A DNA stretch of 64,000 nucleotides from Pirellula sp. (GCA_013822725.1 PNKX01000007.1:146707-210706); one strand, 5' to 3'; shown: positions 35,117 through 44,120, counted from the first letter of the stretch. Made by a program: numbers and translations. Notes: generated by a model from the letters alone, not told the origin.

Positions 35117-35713
35117 ATGGGCGTTGGTCCTACTCTGCTGGGCGGAATTGTCGGAGCGGCGGTTGGCGTGGGGCTACACACGTTGCTGGAGACCGGCATG
35201 CTCGGCAAGCCGATCGAGGCCTCGTGGTTCGCGATTGTCATCGGGCTGCTCACCGGGCTCGGCGTGCGGCAGGCGAATCGGACGCACATGGAGCGGAGCT
35301 ACCTGCGCGGGGCGCTCTCAGGAATCATCGCACTCGCGGCGATTTACGGCAGCACGGTGGTGATTGCCGAGGTGATGAAGAAGCGCGATCAAGCGATGGT
35401 GATGAAGACGGCGACCGCGGCTACCGAGACCGATGAGGCGAGCGACGCCGCTGCTGATGGAGACGACGCGGCGGCAGCCGAAGCGGAAACGCCGGCGGCC
35501 GATGCTGATCGCACGATGAATCCAGCGCTGGCCAATGGGGTGGTAGGAAATCCTCACGCCGGCGATTTGAACCCGTGGCAGTTCGTATTTATGGCGCTCG
35601 GGGCGCTGGTGGCGTACGAGTTTGGGCGCGGCGTGGGAGCACCGAAGCCAGCCGAGCCCGTTGATGCAACGCCACCGGAGGGGATGGGGCGCGCGACTGA
35701 TCCTAGCGAGTGA
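35117..35713 (+). CDS. Small membrane protein of unknown function
   Basis: A 198-residue protein with two hydrophobic segments at about 3-23 and 33-50, a third at about 70-85 (SGIIALAAIYGSTVVIAEV), an Ala/Asp/Glu-rich linker (about 100-140) and a C-terminal hydrophobic segment (FVFMALGALVAYEFGRGVG). I do not recognise a family. The predicted topology places a charged linker on one side of the membrane. ATG at 35117 follows GAAGGTGG. The next gene is convergent beyond a composite repeat, so this is a single-gene unit. No motifs point to enzymatic activity. Confidence 0.65.
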   Translation: MGVGPTLLGGIVGAAVGVGLHTLLETGMLGKPIEASWFAIVIGLLTGLGVRQANRTHMERSYLRGALSGIIALAAIYGSTVVIAEVMKKRDQAMVMKTATAATETDEASDAAADGDDAAAAEAETPAADADRTMNPALANGVVGNPHAGDLNPWQFVFMALGALVAYEFGRGVGAPKPAEPVDATPPEGMGRATDPSE

Positions 35714-35715
35714 TC

Positions 35716-35885
35716 CGGCAGTCGCGGCTCAACGAGCCGCCGGAGCGGAACTAGATGTATGATTGCTGATTTATGATTTCTGATTTGCTGGCGAACTGCT
35801 ATGCCGCCTTTTCAAATCAGAAATCATCAATCCTACATCATACATCTACTGGGTTTCGCTCCGGCCGGTCGTTGACCGGCGGCTA
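35716..35885. repeat. Composite inverted repeat with I-type ends and J-type arms
   Basis: The ends (35716-35748 and 35858-35885) are inverted copies of the family-I word (CCGCCGGAGCGG and GGCCGGTCGTTGACCGGCGG). Inside, arms of ATGATTTCTGATTT-type words (35755-35795 and 35813-35848) are also inverted. The right end contributes the TAG stop of the sulfatase at 35883-35885. Confidence 0.85.
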
Positions 35886-37304
35886 CTTCTTCACCTCTTG
35901 CCTACCAATCTCTCTGGCGTTCGTCGGCGCGACGCCGGTGAGCGAATCGCCTAAGTCTTTGCGCGCTTCTTCCATGTAGCCGCGCATCCGCTTCGCCACG
36001 TTGGGGCGTTGGTCGAGGACCGACTTCGTCTCGGCGATATCGCGGGAGAGATCGTAGAGGGCGGGCGGCATCGGGCTGTCGCCGACTTCGGTGTCGCGCC
36101 ATAGGGCGTAATAGATGTTTTCGTTCTTGAGGACGTTCTTCGCGCGGAACTTCCACTTGCCGCTGCGGACGCCGTGGAGTTCGTTGCCGAAGTAGTAGAA
36201 GTATTTTTTCCACGGCGACTTGGCGTTCACCTCGCCGAAGAGGAGCGGAGTGACGTCGTGGCCGTCGATGATGCGGTCGCTGGGCGTTTCGCCGCCGGCG
36301 AGTTTGGCGAACGTCGGCAGCAGATCCATTTGCGAGGCGAACTCCGCGCACGTCGCGTCGGCCGAAATCTTGCCGGGCATCCAGGCGATCGTCGGAACCG
36401 TGAGGCCCCCTTCGTACGTGCCGCCTTTGCCGCCGCGGAACGGCGTGTTCAGGCCACCCTCTTCGCCGCGGAGGAGCCAGCCGCCGTTGTCGGAACTGAA
36501 GATCACCAGCGTGTTCTCGTCGAGCTTCAGGTCGCGCAGCGTTTGCATGATTTGGCCCACGCTCCAATCGACCTCGCTCACCGCGTCGCCGTAGAGGCCG
36601 CGCTTGCTCTTGCCGCGGAACTCGGGCGACGCCGCCAACGGGATGTGCGGCATCGTGTGCGCAAGGTAGAGGAAGAAGGGGCCGTCTTGGTGGCGCTTGA
36701 TGAAGTCGACCGCCTCGGTGGTGTAACGCTTCGTCTGCTGATCGCGGTCGATCTCTTCTTCGAGCAGCTCGTCGCCGCGGTAGTAGCGATACGGCTTCAT
36801 GTCGTTGCTGAAGTAGACGCCGAAGAACTCGTCGAAGCCATGCTTCACCGGGCTGAACGCTGGCGGATCGCCGAGATGCCATTTGCCGACGAGGCCGGTC
36901 GCATAGCCGACCTTCTTCAGCACTTCGGGGATGAGGACTTCGTCAGCGCTGATGCCGAACGGCGAGTTCGGCCACAGCACGCGGCTCGGCGAGATAGTCC
37001 CATCGGCGCGGGGAGCGATGACGTCGCCCATGCCGACGCGGACCGGGTAGCAGCCGGTCATGAACGCGGCCCGCGACGCCGTGCACGTGGGGGCGGCCGT
37101 GTGGAAGTTAGTGAGCCGCATCCCTTCGCTCGCCATGCGGTCGAGATTCGGCGTGCTCATGTCGACGGCGCCAAAGCAAGTGAGGTCGGCGTAGCCCATG
37201 TCGTCGGCGAGGATGACGATGACATTCGGCTGGTCGGCGGCGTGAAGTGCGGGCAGGGCTACCAGGCAGGCTAGCAAGGCGTAGAAGGCTTGGTGAATTC
37301 TCAT
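35883..37304 (-). CDS. Exported sulfatase, arylsulfatase type
   Basis: A 473-residue enzyme of the alkaline-phosphatase superfamily sulfatases. Signal peptide 1-22 (LLACLVALPALHAAD). Metal-binding DD in ILADDMGYADL (about 33-39), catalytic Cys74 in CTASRAAFMTG, which must be converted to formylglycine, a GKWHLG-type lysine/histidine site (VGKWHLGDP) and the FSSDNGGW loop with Asp/Asn ligands. Substrate unknown: probably a sulfated polysaccharide or aryl sulfate. The ATG at 37304 is preferred; the upstream frame crosses the family-D repeat. Stop lies in the composite repeat. No maturase (SUMF/anSME) in the window. Confidence 0.93.
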   Translation of the reverse strand: MRIHQAFYALLACLVALPALHAADQPNVIVILADDMGYADLTCFGAVDMSTPNLDRMASEGMRLTNFHTAAPTCTASRAAFMTGCYPVRVGMGDVIAPRADGTISPSRVLWPNSPFGISADEVLIPEVLKKVGYATGLVGKWHLGDPPAFSPVKHGFDEFFGVYFSNDMKPYRYYRGDELLEEEIDRDQQTKRYTTEAVDFIKRHQDGPFFLYLAHTMPHIPLAASPEFRGKSKRGLYGDAVSEVDWSVGQIMQTLRDLKLDENTLVIFSSDNGGWLLRGEEGGLNTPFRGGKGGTYEGGLTVPTIAWMPGKISADATCAEFASQMDLLPTFAKLAGGETPSDRIIDGHDVTPLLFGEVNAKSPWKKYFYYFGNELHGVRSGKWKFRAKNVLKNENIYYALWRDTEVGDSPMPPALYDLSRDIAETKSVLDQRPNVAKRMRGYMEEARKDLGDSLTGVAPTNAREIGRQEVKK

Positions 37305-37350
37305 CGTTGTTCCGCCTGATGGACTGGCGATCAAATGCAAATACGGTTTC

Positions 37351-37443
37351 AACACAGAGGACACAGAGGACACAGAGAGCACGGAGAATTTCGTCGCTCC
37401 ATTGAGACCGTCTTTCTCTGTGACCTCTGTGCTCTCTGTGTTA
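37351..37443. repeat. Palindromic repeat, family D (ACACAGAGG words)
   Basis: Arms 37351-37387 (AACACAGAGGACACAGAGG...) and 37412-37443 (...ACCTCTGTGCTCTCTGTGTT) are inverted. It separates two sulfatase genes on the minus strand. Confidence 0.9.
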
Positions 37444-37456
37444 AACGTCTGTTCTA

Positions 37457-39400
37457 CTATTTCTCCGAGACGGCCGGCGCCGAGCGAAGCACGAACCGTT
37501 TATCAAAGCGATTCGCCCAAGGCTTAAGCGAGTTGGCCGGCTGGTTCTGCTCGTTCATGCTGCGGAGTTGCTCCTTCACTTCGCGATTCGCTGCGGCGAG
37601 CGCCGGCACGGCCGGGGTGCCGGCGACGTGCAAGTCGAGAACGGTCGCCGCTTCGGCTTGATCCCAAGGACTGCCGCCGGCGCGGTAGATCTCAATCAGC
37701 GTGGCAAGCGCCGCGTCGCGGTCAGCGTCAGAAAGCGACTCTTGGTTGAGCGTGCGCTCGGCGGCGAGGATGCGAATCGAATCGTCGGCCGGCCCATCGG
37801 CTCCCTTTGCTTCCTTCACCAGATCGAGCGGCAAGCCGGTCTCGCGAATGCTATTCACCACCCGCTGGTACCGCTCGGCGCCGTCGGCGTCGCGGAAGAA
37901 CTTGTAACGGTTCCCGCCCTCCGGCACGATTCGCGAGAGCATCCCCTCGGGAACGACGCCCAGATCGCGAACGTCGAGCATCCAGGCGTCGAGCGCCGCC
38001 GATAGCTTGGCGAGCCGCTCGGCTTGCGCCGGGTCGGCGGCAAGGTTGTTTAGTTCGTACGGATCAACGTCGGTGTCGTAAAGTTCTTCCACCGGCTTGT
38101 GCTCGCGCATGAACAGGGCCTGCGTCTCGTTTAATTCGCCCGCAGCGGCAAGGCGGCGCCATTCGCGCATGATGTCGCTGTTGTCGCCGTAACCTTGATG
38201 TTGCGAGTAGGGACGATCGGGCCGGTAGTTGCGAATGTACTTATAGCGGCCGTCGCGGACGGCGCGGAACATGTCGTACGACTCGTCCATGCGATCGCGG
38301 GCGCCGTAAACGTACTGGCGCGGCGCCGGCAGGTTCGGGCCGAGGAACGGCTGGCCTTGCATGTAGCCGGGGATCTTCACGCCGGCCAGGTTCAGCACCG
38401 TGGGGCCCAGATCGACGAGGCTCACGAGTTGATCGCGGACCTCGCCCGGCATGCACGGCACGAGATGCCGCCACTTCTCGGGAACGTACACGATCAGCGG
38501 GACGCGCATCCCCGTGTCGTAGAGCCAGCGTTTGTGCCGTGGGATGCCGGCGCCGTGATCGCTCCAGAAGAAGACGATCGTGTCGTCGGCGAGCCCTGCT
38601 TCATCAAGTTTGGCGAGATGTTCAGCGACCCACAGGTCGAGCGCCGAGACGACGTTGTAGTAGCGTGCCCAGTGCTCGCGAACTTTCGGCGTATCGGGGT
38701 AGTAGGGAGGGAGTTTCAGTTTCGCGGGATCGTGCCGTTGATCGGTCGGGATCTTCGCAATCGTCTGCGAATATTTCGGCTCGTCACCGCGGATGCTGCT
38801 TTCGTGCGTCCCCGTGAAGTTGAAGACCGCGAAGAAGGGCGTCTCCTGGGTGGGGCGATTCTGCCAACTGGCGTTGAAGCTTGATTCGTTCCACGTGTCG
38901 GGGGGCGTTTTGAAGTTGTAGTCTTGCTTCTCGTTGTTGGTGCAGTAGTAGCCCGCCTGGCGAAGGTACTCGGGGAAGCAGCGAATCTTCTGCGGAAGCT
39001 TTACCTTGCTCCGCATGTGGTGCGTTCCGAGCGCGGCGGAGTAAACGCCGGTAATGATCGAGCTACGGCACGTGGCGCAAACGGGGCAGGGGACGAAGGC
39101 GTCGTCGAAGCGAATACCTGCAGCGGCGAGTTCGTCGATGTGCGGGGTGTGCGCGTCGGCGTCGCCGTAGCAACCGAGGTTGGGGCTCATATCCTCAGTG
39201 CTGAGCCAGAGGATGTTGGGGCGGTCGGCGGCTTGGGCGTCGGTTGCCAGCGCGAGCAGTACGGCGCCGATGGCGAATGCCATCAGCACTTGCAGCCCCT
39301 GGCTCCGCCAGGGGGTCGGTTTGCCGGCCGAGCAAGACCGAGTCGTTCGTGGCGCTACCCCCTGGCGGAGCCAGGGGCTAAGGGAGGGAAAGCTCTTCAT
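37457..39400 (-). CDS. Exported sulfatase with repeat-derived N-terminal extension
   Basis: A 647-residue sulfatase. Catalytic Cys108 sits in PVCATCRSSIITG, a variant of C-x-P/A-S-R with Cys-Ala-Thr-Cys-Arg. Metal site LSTEDMSPN, then FFWSDHGAGIPRHKRW with the catalytic histidines; a large C-terminal region of 200 residues follows. The signal peptide core is MAFAIGAVLLALATDAQA (residues 40-57). The ATG at 39400 is supported by AAGGA seven bases upstream, directly after the miaE stop, so residues 9-36 are translated from the palindrome at 39294-39379. The alternative ATG at 39283 lacks a good ribosome site. It follows miaE by ten bases, suggesting cotranscription. Confidence 0.9.
   Translation of the reverse strand: MKSFPSLSPWLRQGVAPRTTRSCSAGKPTPWRSQGLQVLMAFAIGAVLLALATDAQAADRPNILWLSTEDMSPNLGCYGDADAHTPHIDELAAAGIRFDDAFVPCPVCATCRSSIITGVYSAALGTHHMRSKVKLPQKIRCFPEYLRQAGYYCTNNEKQDYNFKTPPDTWNESSFNASWQNRPTQETPFFAVFNFTGTHESSIRGDEPKYSQTIAKIPTDQRHDPAKLKLPPYYPDTPKVREHWARYYNVVSALDLWVAEHLAKLDEAGLADDTIVFFWSDHGAGIPRHKRWLYDTGMRVPLIVYVPEKWRHLVPCMPGEVRDQLVSLVDLGPTVLNLAGVKIPGYMQGQPFLGPNLPAPRQYVYGARDRMDESYDMFRAVRDGRYKYIRNYRPDRPYSQHQGYGDNSDIMREWRRLAAAGELNETQALFMREHKPVEELYDTDVDPYELNNLAADPAQAERLAKLSAALDAWMLDVRDLGVVPEGMLSRIVPEGGNRYKFFRDADGAERYQRVVNSIRETGLPLDLVKEAKGADGPADDSIRILAAERTLNQESLSDADRDAALATLIEIYRAGGSPWDQAEAATVLDLHVAGTPAVPALAAANREVKEQLRSMNEQNQPANSLKPWANRFDKRFVLRSAPAVSEK
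39294..39379. repeat. Palindrome with perfect 22-bp arms inside a sulfatase N-terminus (family K)
   Basis: Arms 39294-39315 (AGCCCCTGGCTCCGCCAGGG plus two bases) and 39358-39379 are perfect inverted copies; each arm is also partly self-complementary. It is transcribed and probably translated in the sulfatase leader. Confidence 0.93.
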
Positions 39401-39410
39401 CTGTTAATCC

Positions 39411-39986
39411 TTAGCTGTGCATCCTTGGTAGGTCTTCGCCCTCGGCGATGATCGCCGCTTCGAGGGCGGCGAGTTCGTCGAGGCGCCGCATCACTTCCTT
39501 CTCCGGCGCGAAGTGCATCGCCAGCCGCGTATACGTGGCGTGGTGGCGGGCCTCTGCCTCGAAGAGGCTACGATAAAAAGTCGCCAATTCGACGTCCTCG
39601 ACATGATTCGCGAGGGCTTGAAATCGTTCGCAACTGCGGGCTTCGATGATCCCCGCGACCAGCAGCCGATCGACGGCCCGCTGCGGTTCTTGCTTGCGGC
39701 AGAGATCGTTCAGCTTGCGGCCGTATTGACTAGGCTTGAGCCGGCGAAATTTTACGCCACGGCGATCCAGCAGATCGATCACCAAGTGAAAATGTTCGAG
39801 CTCCTCGTTGACGATCTCGGTCATTTCCTGACAGAGCTCGCGGTTCTCGACGTAGTGGAAGATGAGGTTGAGCGCCGTCCCCGCTGCCTTCTTCTCGCAA
39901 TGGGCGTGGTCGATAAGGACTTCGTTGAGGTTGGCATCGACTTGACGGAGCCAGCGCGCGTCGGTGGCGGATTGGAGGTGGAGCAT
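39411..39986 (-). CDS. miaE: tRNA-(ms2io6A) hydroxylase MiaE-like
   Basis: A 191-residue non-heme diiron enzyme that hydroxylates the isopentenyl side chain of ms2i6A37 in tRNA. The ferritin-like four-helix bundle carries the ligand motifs: LIDHAHCEKKAAGTALNLIF (first helix, Glu/His), NEELEHFHLVIDLL, RSCERFQAL and FEAEARHHATYTRLA. Length is typical (about 190-200). The ATG at 39986 starts with MLHLQSATDARW, the usual beginning; upstream codons encode low-complexity sequence. Requires MiaA/MiaB, which are not in the window. Located ten bases upstream of a sulfatase on the same strand, a coincidental or loose operon. Confidence 0.92.
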   Translation of the reverse strand: MLHLQSATDARWLRQVDANLNEVLIDHAHCEKKAAGTALNLIFHYVENRELCQEMTEIVNEELEHFHLVIDLLDRRGVKFRRLKPSQYGRKLNDLCRKQEPQRAVDRLLVAGIIEARSCERFQALANHVEDVELATFYRSLFEAEARHHATYTRLAMHFAPEKEVMRRLDELAALEAAIIAEGEDLPRMHS

Positions 39987-40109
39987 TTCGCAAAGGGGGA
40001 AGGCGGAAAGATGAAGGGGGAGGGTAGAAGAATCAGTCTCGTGCGAGCCGGGGCGTCTCGCCCCCGGCGTTCTGACTTCCAACCATCATCCCCGCTTACG
40101 CACCGCGCA

Positions 40110-41003
40110 TCAATCGTCTGAGGAATCTTCCTCACTGCGAATAATGATCCGTTGGTAGCGCCGGGCGATGATGCGAAAGAGAATCCGCGGCGCTAGCCTT
40201 TTGATTCGCCAGAGCCAGCGAGCGCGGCGACCCGTGACGACGTACAGTCGGCCGTGGCGGGACGCGGCGAGCGATTCGCGGGCGACGCTCGCCGCGTCGA
40301 TCTTCGCCGTGCGGGTGAGATACTCGGCCTGGGCCCGATGGCGGCGGAGCGTGAAGGTCCCGCGTTCCAGCAAGCGCGTGCGAAAGAATCCTGACGCGAC
40401 AACGGTGACATGGATGCCATGCGGTCGCAATTCGGCGTACATCGCTTCGCTGAGGGCGACGACAGCCGCTTTCGACGAAGCGTAGGCGCCCATCGCCGGG
40501 GCAGGGAGGAAGGCGGTCACGGAAGCGATATTGATGATGGCGGGGGAGTGGGGGGTCGCGGGTTGCGGGTGGCGAGACGAATCATTCGCGGCAATCGTCG
40601 CGGAGGCTTTGAGCCACGGCGTCATTACGTGGCAGCCCGCGAGGAGACCGAGGTAGTTCACTTCGATGACATGGCGCCACGCGGCCAAGTCGCCGTCGCC
40701 GACTTCGGCCGACATGCAGACGCCGGCGTTGTTCACGAGCAGATCGAGTTGCGGCCAGTCGCGCTGCAAGCGGTCCCGGAGGGCGAGCCAGCCAGCGGCG
40801 TCGGTGACGTCGAGTTGGATTGCCTCACCGCTCGCGGCGCCGACTTGGCGGGCTGCGGCGATTGTCGCCTCGGCGTCGACGAGATCGACGTCGACCGCGA
40901 TGAGATGCCAGCCGCCGGCCCGCGCGAGCTGTTGGCAGAACTCGCGGCCGAGGCCGCTGCCGGCGCCGGTGATGATCGCAAGTCGGGGAGGGGAGGGGGG
41001 CAT
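40110..41003 (-). CDS. Short-chain dehydrogenase/reductase
   Basis: A 297-residue SDR, classical type. Cofactor motif TGAGSGLG at residues 12-19, DVTD at about 65, NNAG near 90, catalytic Ser in INIASVTA and YASSK catalytic Tyr/Lys. The Asp after strand 2 (VDVDLVDAE) suggests NAD rather than NADP preference. The C-terminal segment is basic (RRARWLWRIKRLAPRILFRII) and may associate with a membrane. Substrate unknown. ATG at 41003 is clear. A single gene, 123 bases upstream of miaE on the same strand. Confidence 0.9.
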   Translation of the reverse strand: MPPSPPRLAIITGAGSGLGREFCQQLARAGGWHLIAVDVDLVDAEATIAAARQVGAASGEAIQLDVTDAAGWLALRDRLQRDWPQLDLLVNNAGVCMSAEVGDGDLAAWRHVIEVNYLGLLAGCHVMTPWLKASATIAANDSSRHPQPATPHSPAIINIASVTAFLPAPAMGAYASSKAAVVALSEAMYAELRPHGIHVTVVASGFFRTRLLERGTFTLRRHRAQAEYLTRTAKIDAASVARESLAASRHGRLYVVTGRRARWLWRIKRLAPRILFRIIARRYQRIIIRSEEDSSDD

Positions 41004-41083
41004 GAGTTGAGAGACGCTATGCGAGGTTCCAGCTAACTTCTGAGTAGGGGAAGGAGTGGACGGTCGCTAGCAGATGGCAATCA

Positions 41084-41117
41084 GTACCTTCGTACTTGGT
41101 ACTAAGTACTAGGTAAC
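41084..41117. repeat. Short GTACTNN word repeat (family G), copy 2
   Basis: CAGTACCTTCGTACTTGG and TACTAAGTACTAGG form overlapping self-complementary words, related to the stretch at 26672. It lies in the divergent gap between the SDR gene and the YHS-like gene; the rest of the gap shows no gene. Confidence 0.7.
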
Positions 41118-41276
41118 CGATCTTGACCGCCGCCATCCCCCTCGAAAGAAGCCGACCTTAGCACCTACTTCCTGATTCATCATTTCAATCGTCCCGATGA
41201 TAGCACGATTGGCGTCGCGGCGTCGGGGCGACATCGGTACACTCCGCGGCCGATTCCGTAGGAGCCTGCTCCCGAC

Positions 41277-42581
41277 ATGTGGCGAGTCGTCCGAACGCTG
41301 ATCGTCTGCGCGTGGGCCGTAACAGCCCTCAACGTCGATGCTGCGCCGCCGACGACGACGACTGGGAGGAGCAAGAATTCAGAAGACAAGCCGGTTGCCC
41401 GAGTCGCCAACCATTGGGAGATCGGCCCCATCGCCGGCGCCGAGCAGTTCCCGGTAGCGCTCGGCGGCTACTGCGTCGTGCAGCTCCACGATCAACGGCA
41501 GTGGGTCCCCGGACGCGGCGGCGAGGGGGCGCGCTTCGATGGACTCGAATACCGCTTCGACAGCTCGCGTGATCGCCACATTTTCCTCTCGGCGCGCGAA
41601 ACCTACGTTCCGATGCTGGGGGGCGATTGCCCGGTAACCTACGCCGATACCGGCGAACGAGTCGCCGGAAAACTGGAGCACGGCATCCTCCACCGCCGCC
41701 GGTTGATTTTCTTCGCCGGTCCCGACGAACAACGACGATTTGCCGAGGCGCCCGACAAATACGAAAACGTCGATCTGGTGCTCGACGGCCGGTCGGTCGT
41801 CAGCATGATTGACAACCACAAGTGGGTCGCCGGCGTTCCGGGGACGGTCGTGATCCATCGCGGGCTGCGCTACTTCTTCGCGAACGACTTTGAGCGGCGC
41901 ATCTTCTTGAAATCACCGGGGCGCTACGACGGCACCGGCCAAAAGGTGGAGCAGCCGAATCTGTTGATGGAGAACCAAACGGTCTCCGGGCGACTCACCG
42001 TCGAGGCGTTTCAACAGAATTCGGCGAAGAAGACGAACGGCTTCACCACTCCGCAGGCGACCGCCCAGGAGGCGCTGCTGGGCGCCTTACCGGCGATGTC
42101 GGGCTACTGTCCCGTTTCGTTGCGGCAAGACGGCACATGGGTCCGCGGGCGGCAGGAGTTCAGCGTGAACTTCAAACAGATCGTGTTCCTCACCGCCGGT
42201 GAGCGCGAGCGCGACTTGCTGAAGAACGATCCCGCCGACTACCTCCCGGCGTGCAGCGGCGAGTGTGCAGTCTCGCTGGTGGAGCGCGACGAGCATGTCC
42301 GCGGCAGCGTCTTTCACGCGGCTGAGTTCGACGGCCGGCTGTTCCTGTTCGCCGACGCGGCGGCCAAGGCGCAGTTCAAAGCCAATCCGGAGAAGTACGC
42401 GCTGATCGACGTCGCGGCCCGCGGATTCTGCGCGGTGACGCTGGTGGATGAAGAAAAGCAAACGCCGGGCGTGCAGCAGTTCGCTACTTGGTACGACGGG
42501 AAGATCTATCGCTTTGCCGGAGCGGCGGAGAAGGCGAAGTTCTTAGCGAAGCCGGAGCTTTATGCGGAAAGCGCTGAATAG
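41277..42581 (+). CDS. Exported protein with six tandem YHS-like units
   Basis: A 434-residue exported protein (signal peptide 1-22, ending NVDAA). It is built of six units of about 55-65 residues, each starting with a GYC/GDC/GEC/GFC-type turn (GGYCVVQ, GGDCPVT, DGRSVVS, SGYCPVS, SGECAVS, RGFCAVT) and ending in a helix like AAKAQFKANPEKYA. This is the pattern of YHS/TRASH-like domains, which in characterised proteins bind metal through Cys and neighbouring residues. The third unit lacks its cysteine (DGRSVV), the other five keep one. No enzymatic domain. Possible metal binding or trafficking outside the cytoplasm. ATG at 41277. Confidence 0.75.
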   Translation: MWRVVRTLIVCAWAVTALNVDAAPPTTTTGRSKNSEDKPVARVANHWEIGPIAGAEQFPVALGGYCVVQLHDQRQWVPGRGGEGARFDGLEYRFDSSRDRHIFLSARETYVPMLGGDCPVTYADTGERVAGKLEHGILHRRRLIFFAGPDEQRRFAEAPDKYENVDLVLDGRSVVSMIDNHKWVAGVPGTVVIHRGLRYFFANDFERRIFLKSPGRYDGTGQKVEQPNLLMENQTVSGRLTVEAFQQNSAKKTNGFTTPQATAQEALLGALPAMSGYCPVSLRQDGTWVRGRQEFSVNFKQIVFLTAGERERDLLKNDPADYLPACSGECAVSLVERDEHVRGSVFHAAEFDGRLFLFADAAAKAQFKANPEKYALIDVAARGFCAVTLVDEEKQTPGVQQFATWYDGKIYRFAGAAEKAKFLAKPELYAESAE

Positions 42582-42598
42582 GCTGGTAGAAATGCAAA

Positions 42599-42738
42599 CC
42601 ACCAAGACACGAAGGCACGAAGGAAGCACGAAGAAGAATCTTAAGACGAAGTCCGTCTTGGGTTCGCGTGACTTTTCTTACCCAATCTTGCTTTTCTTCT
42701 TGGTGCTTTTCTTCGTGCCTTAGTGCCTTCGTGGTTAA
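42599..42738. repeat. Palindromic repeat, family A, different spacer
   Basis: Arms 42599-42640 and 42692-42738 are inverted copies of ACCAAGACACGAAGGCACG-type words. The spacer (about 42641-42690) differs from that of the copies near 9 and 25.5 kb. It lies between the convergent YHS-like and dihydroorotase genes. Confidence 0.88.
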
Positions 42739-42741
42739 TCT

Positions 42742-44115
42742 TCAAACACTAGCCCAATACCCGCCGCGGGCGTGGTCGAATTGGGCGCCGGCGCCGCGGA
42801 CGTTGTCGTCGGTGCGGCCGTCGCGGTAGACTTCTTGACCACGAACCCAAGTGCGAACCGGCAGGCCGACGAGTTCGACGCCGTCCCAGGCGCTCCAGCC
42901 GCATTTGGTGAGTTGCTCGTTATTGCGAATCGTATGGCGGCGATGGAGGTCGACCAGCACGAGGTCGGCGTCGTAGCCCTCTTGAATGCGACCTTTGTCG
43001 ACGATGTCCCAGATGCGGGCCGGGGCGTCGCACATCCACTGGACGACTTGCTCCAGGCTGCAACGCCCGCGATGGACTTCGTTGAGCATGAGCGCCAGGC
43101 TGTTCTCGACAATCGGCATGCCGGAAGGCGACTGCGGATACGGCTTCTGCTTTTCTTCGAGCGTGTGGGGAGCGTGGTCGGTGGCGATCACCTGGATGCG
43201 GCCATCGCGAAGGGCGTCCCAGATGCGGCGATTGTCGTCGGCCGACTTCAACGACGGGTTCATCTGCGCGAGCGTGCCGAGTCGCGGGTAGTCGTCGATG
43301 TTCAGCAGCAAATGGTGCGGGCATGCCTCCGCAGTAATCACCCTGCGAGCCGGGTCGTCTCCGACCCCTGCGTACTCCCCATTCCCAGCAAAGTAATCCC
43401 CCAGAATGTCGGTCTCATCCCCCGTCGACACATGCAGCACATGAAATCGATGCCGATGCCGCACCGCGAGGTCGATCGCGCGCTTAGTGGCAATCGTCGC
43501 CGCCGTCACATCGCGAATCTTCGAATGAACCGCCACGTCGGCGATGCCTCGATAGCGCTGGGCGTTCGCACGAACAGTCGCTTCGTCCTCACAATGAGCG
43601 GTGATCGGCAGCGTTGTCTCGGCGAAGATCCGTTCGAGGGCGTCTTGATCGTCGACAAGCAAATCGCCGGTGCTGGAGCCGATGAAGATCTTGATGCCGG
43701 GCGTGTTCGTCGCCCGCTTCAGTTCAGCGAGGTTGTGGGGCGTCGCGCCGATGTAGAAGCCATAATTCACCAGCGACTTTTCGGCAGCGAGGGCTAGCTT
43801 CGCGTTGAGCAATTCCTGCGTCGTGGCGTTTGGAATCGTGTTCGGCATTTCGAGGAAGGTGGTGACGCCTCCCTTGGCGCAGGCCCGCGACGCGGTGAAC
43901 AGGTCTTCTTTGTGCGTGAGGCCCGGTTCGCGGAAGTGAACCTGATCGTCGATCACGCCCGGCAGCAAGTGAAGGCCGGCGGCGTCGACGGTTTCGTCGG
44001 CCATCGTGTGGACCGCGGGTTCGATCGCGGCAATGCGATGGCCCTCGATCAGCACATTGACGGCGGCGACTCCACTGGGGAAGACGACATGGGCGTTTTT
44101 GATTAGCGTGCGCAC
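42742..44115 (-). CDS. pyrC: Dihydroorotase (class I-like)
   Basis: A 457-residue amidohydrolase catalysing cyclisation of carbamoyl aspartate to dihydroorotate in pyrimidine synthesis. Motifs: [19 protein letters not shown] (about 53-71), KIFIGSS for the carboxylated lysine, [16 protein letters not shown] and [12 protein letters not shown] with the catalytic Asp. The usual HxH metal pair is QxH here, a variant I recall from Bacteroidetes and planctomycete dihydroorotases. The start is a GTG at 44115 with AAGGA nine bases upstream; no ATG fits. It follows corA by five bases (stop at 44121), so the two form an operon. No other pyr gene nearby. Confidence 0.87.
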   Translation of the reverse strand: MRTLIKNAHVVFPSGVAAVNVLIEGHRIAAIEPAVHTMADETVDAAGLHLLPGVIDDQVHFREPGLTHKEDLFTASRACAKGGVTTFLEMPNTIPNATTQELLNAKLALAAEKSLVNYGFYIGATPHNLAELKRATNTPGIKIFIGSSTGDLLVDDQDALERIFAETTLPITAHCEDEATVRANAQRYRGIADVAVHSKIRDVTAATIATKRAIDLAVRHRHRFHVLHVSTGDETDILGDYFAGNGEYAGVGDDPARRVITAEACPHHLLLNIDDYPRLGTLAQMNPSLKSADDNRRIWDALRDGRIQVIATDHAPHTLEEKQKPYPQSPSGMPIVENSLALMLNEVHRGRCSLEQVVQWMCDAPARIWDIVDKGRIQEGYDADLVLVDLHRRHTIRNNEQLTKCGWSAWDGVELVGLPVRTWVRGQEVYRDGRTDDNVRGAGAQFDHARGGYWASV

Positions 44116-44120
44116 GGCGA

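Noticed and set aside
36174..37274. A 366-codon plus-strand frame opposite the sulfatase
   Set aside because: Shadow of the sulfatase frame; composition is typical of antisense GC-rich frames (Glu/Arg/Val/Ala) with no recognisable motif.
16661..42738. The regular palindromes as CRISPR arrays or tRNA genes
   Set aside because: No array of identical repeats with unique spacers and no cas genes; none of the structures has tRNA-like arms, and the arms consist of internal short-word repeats.
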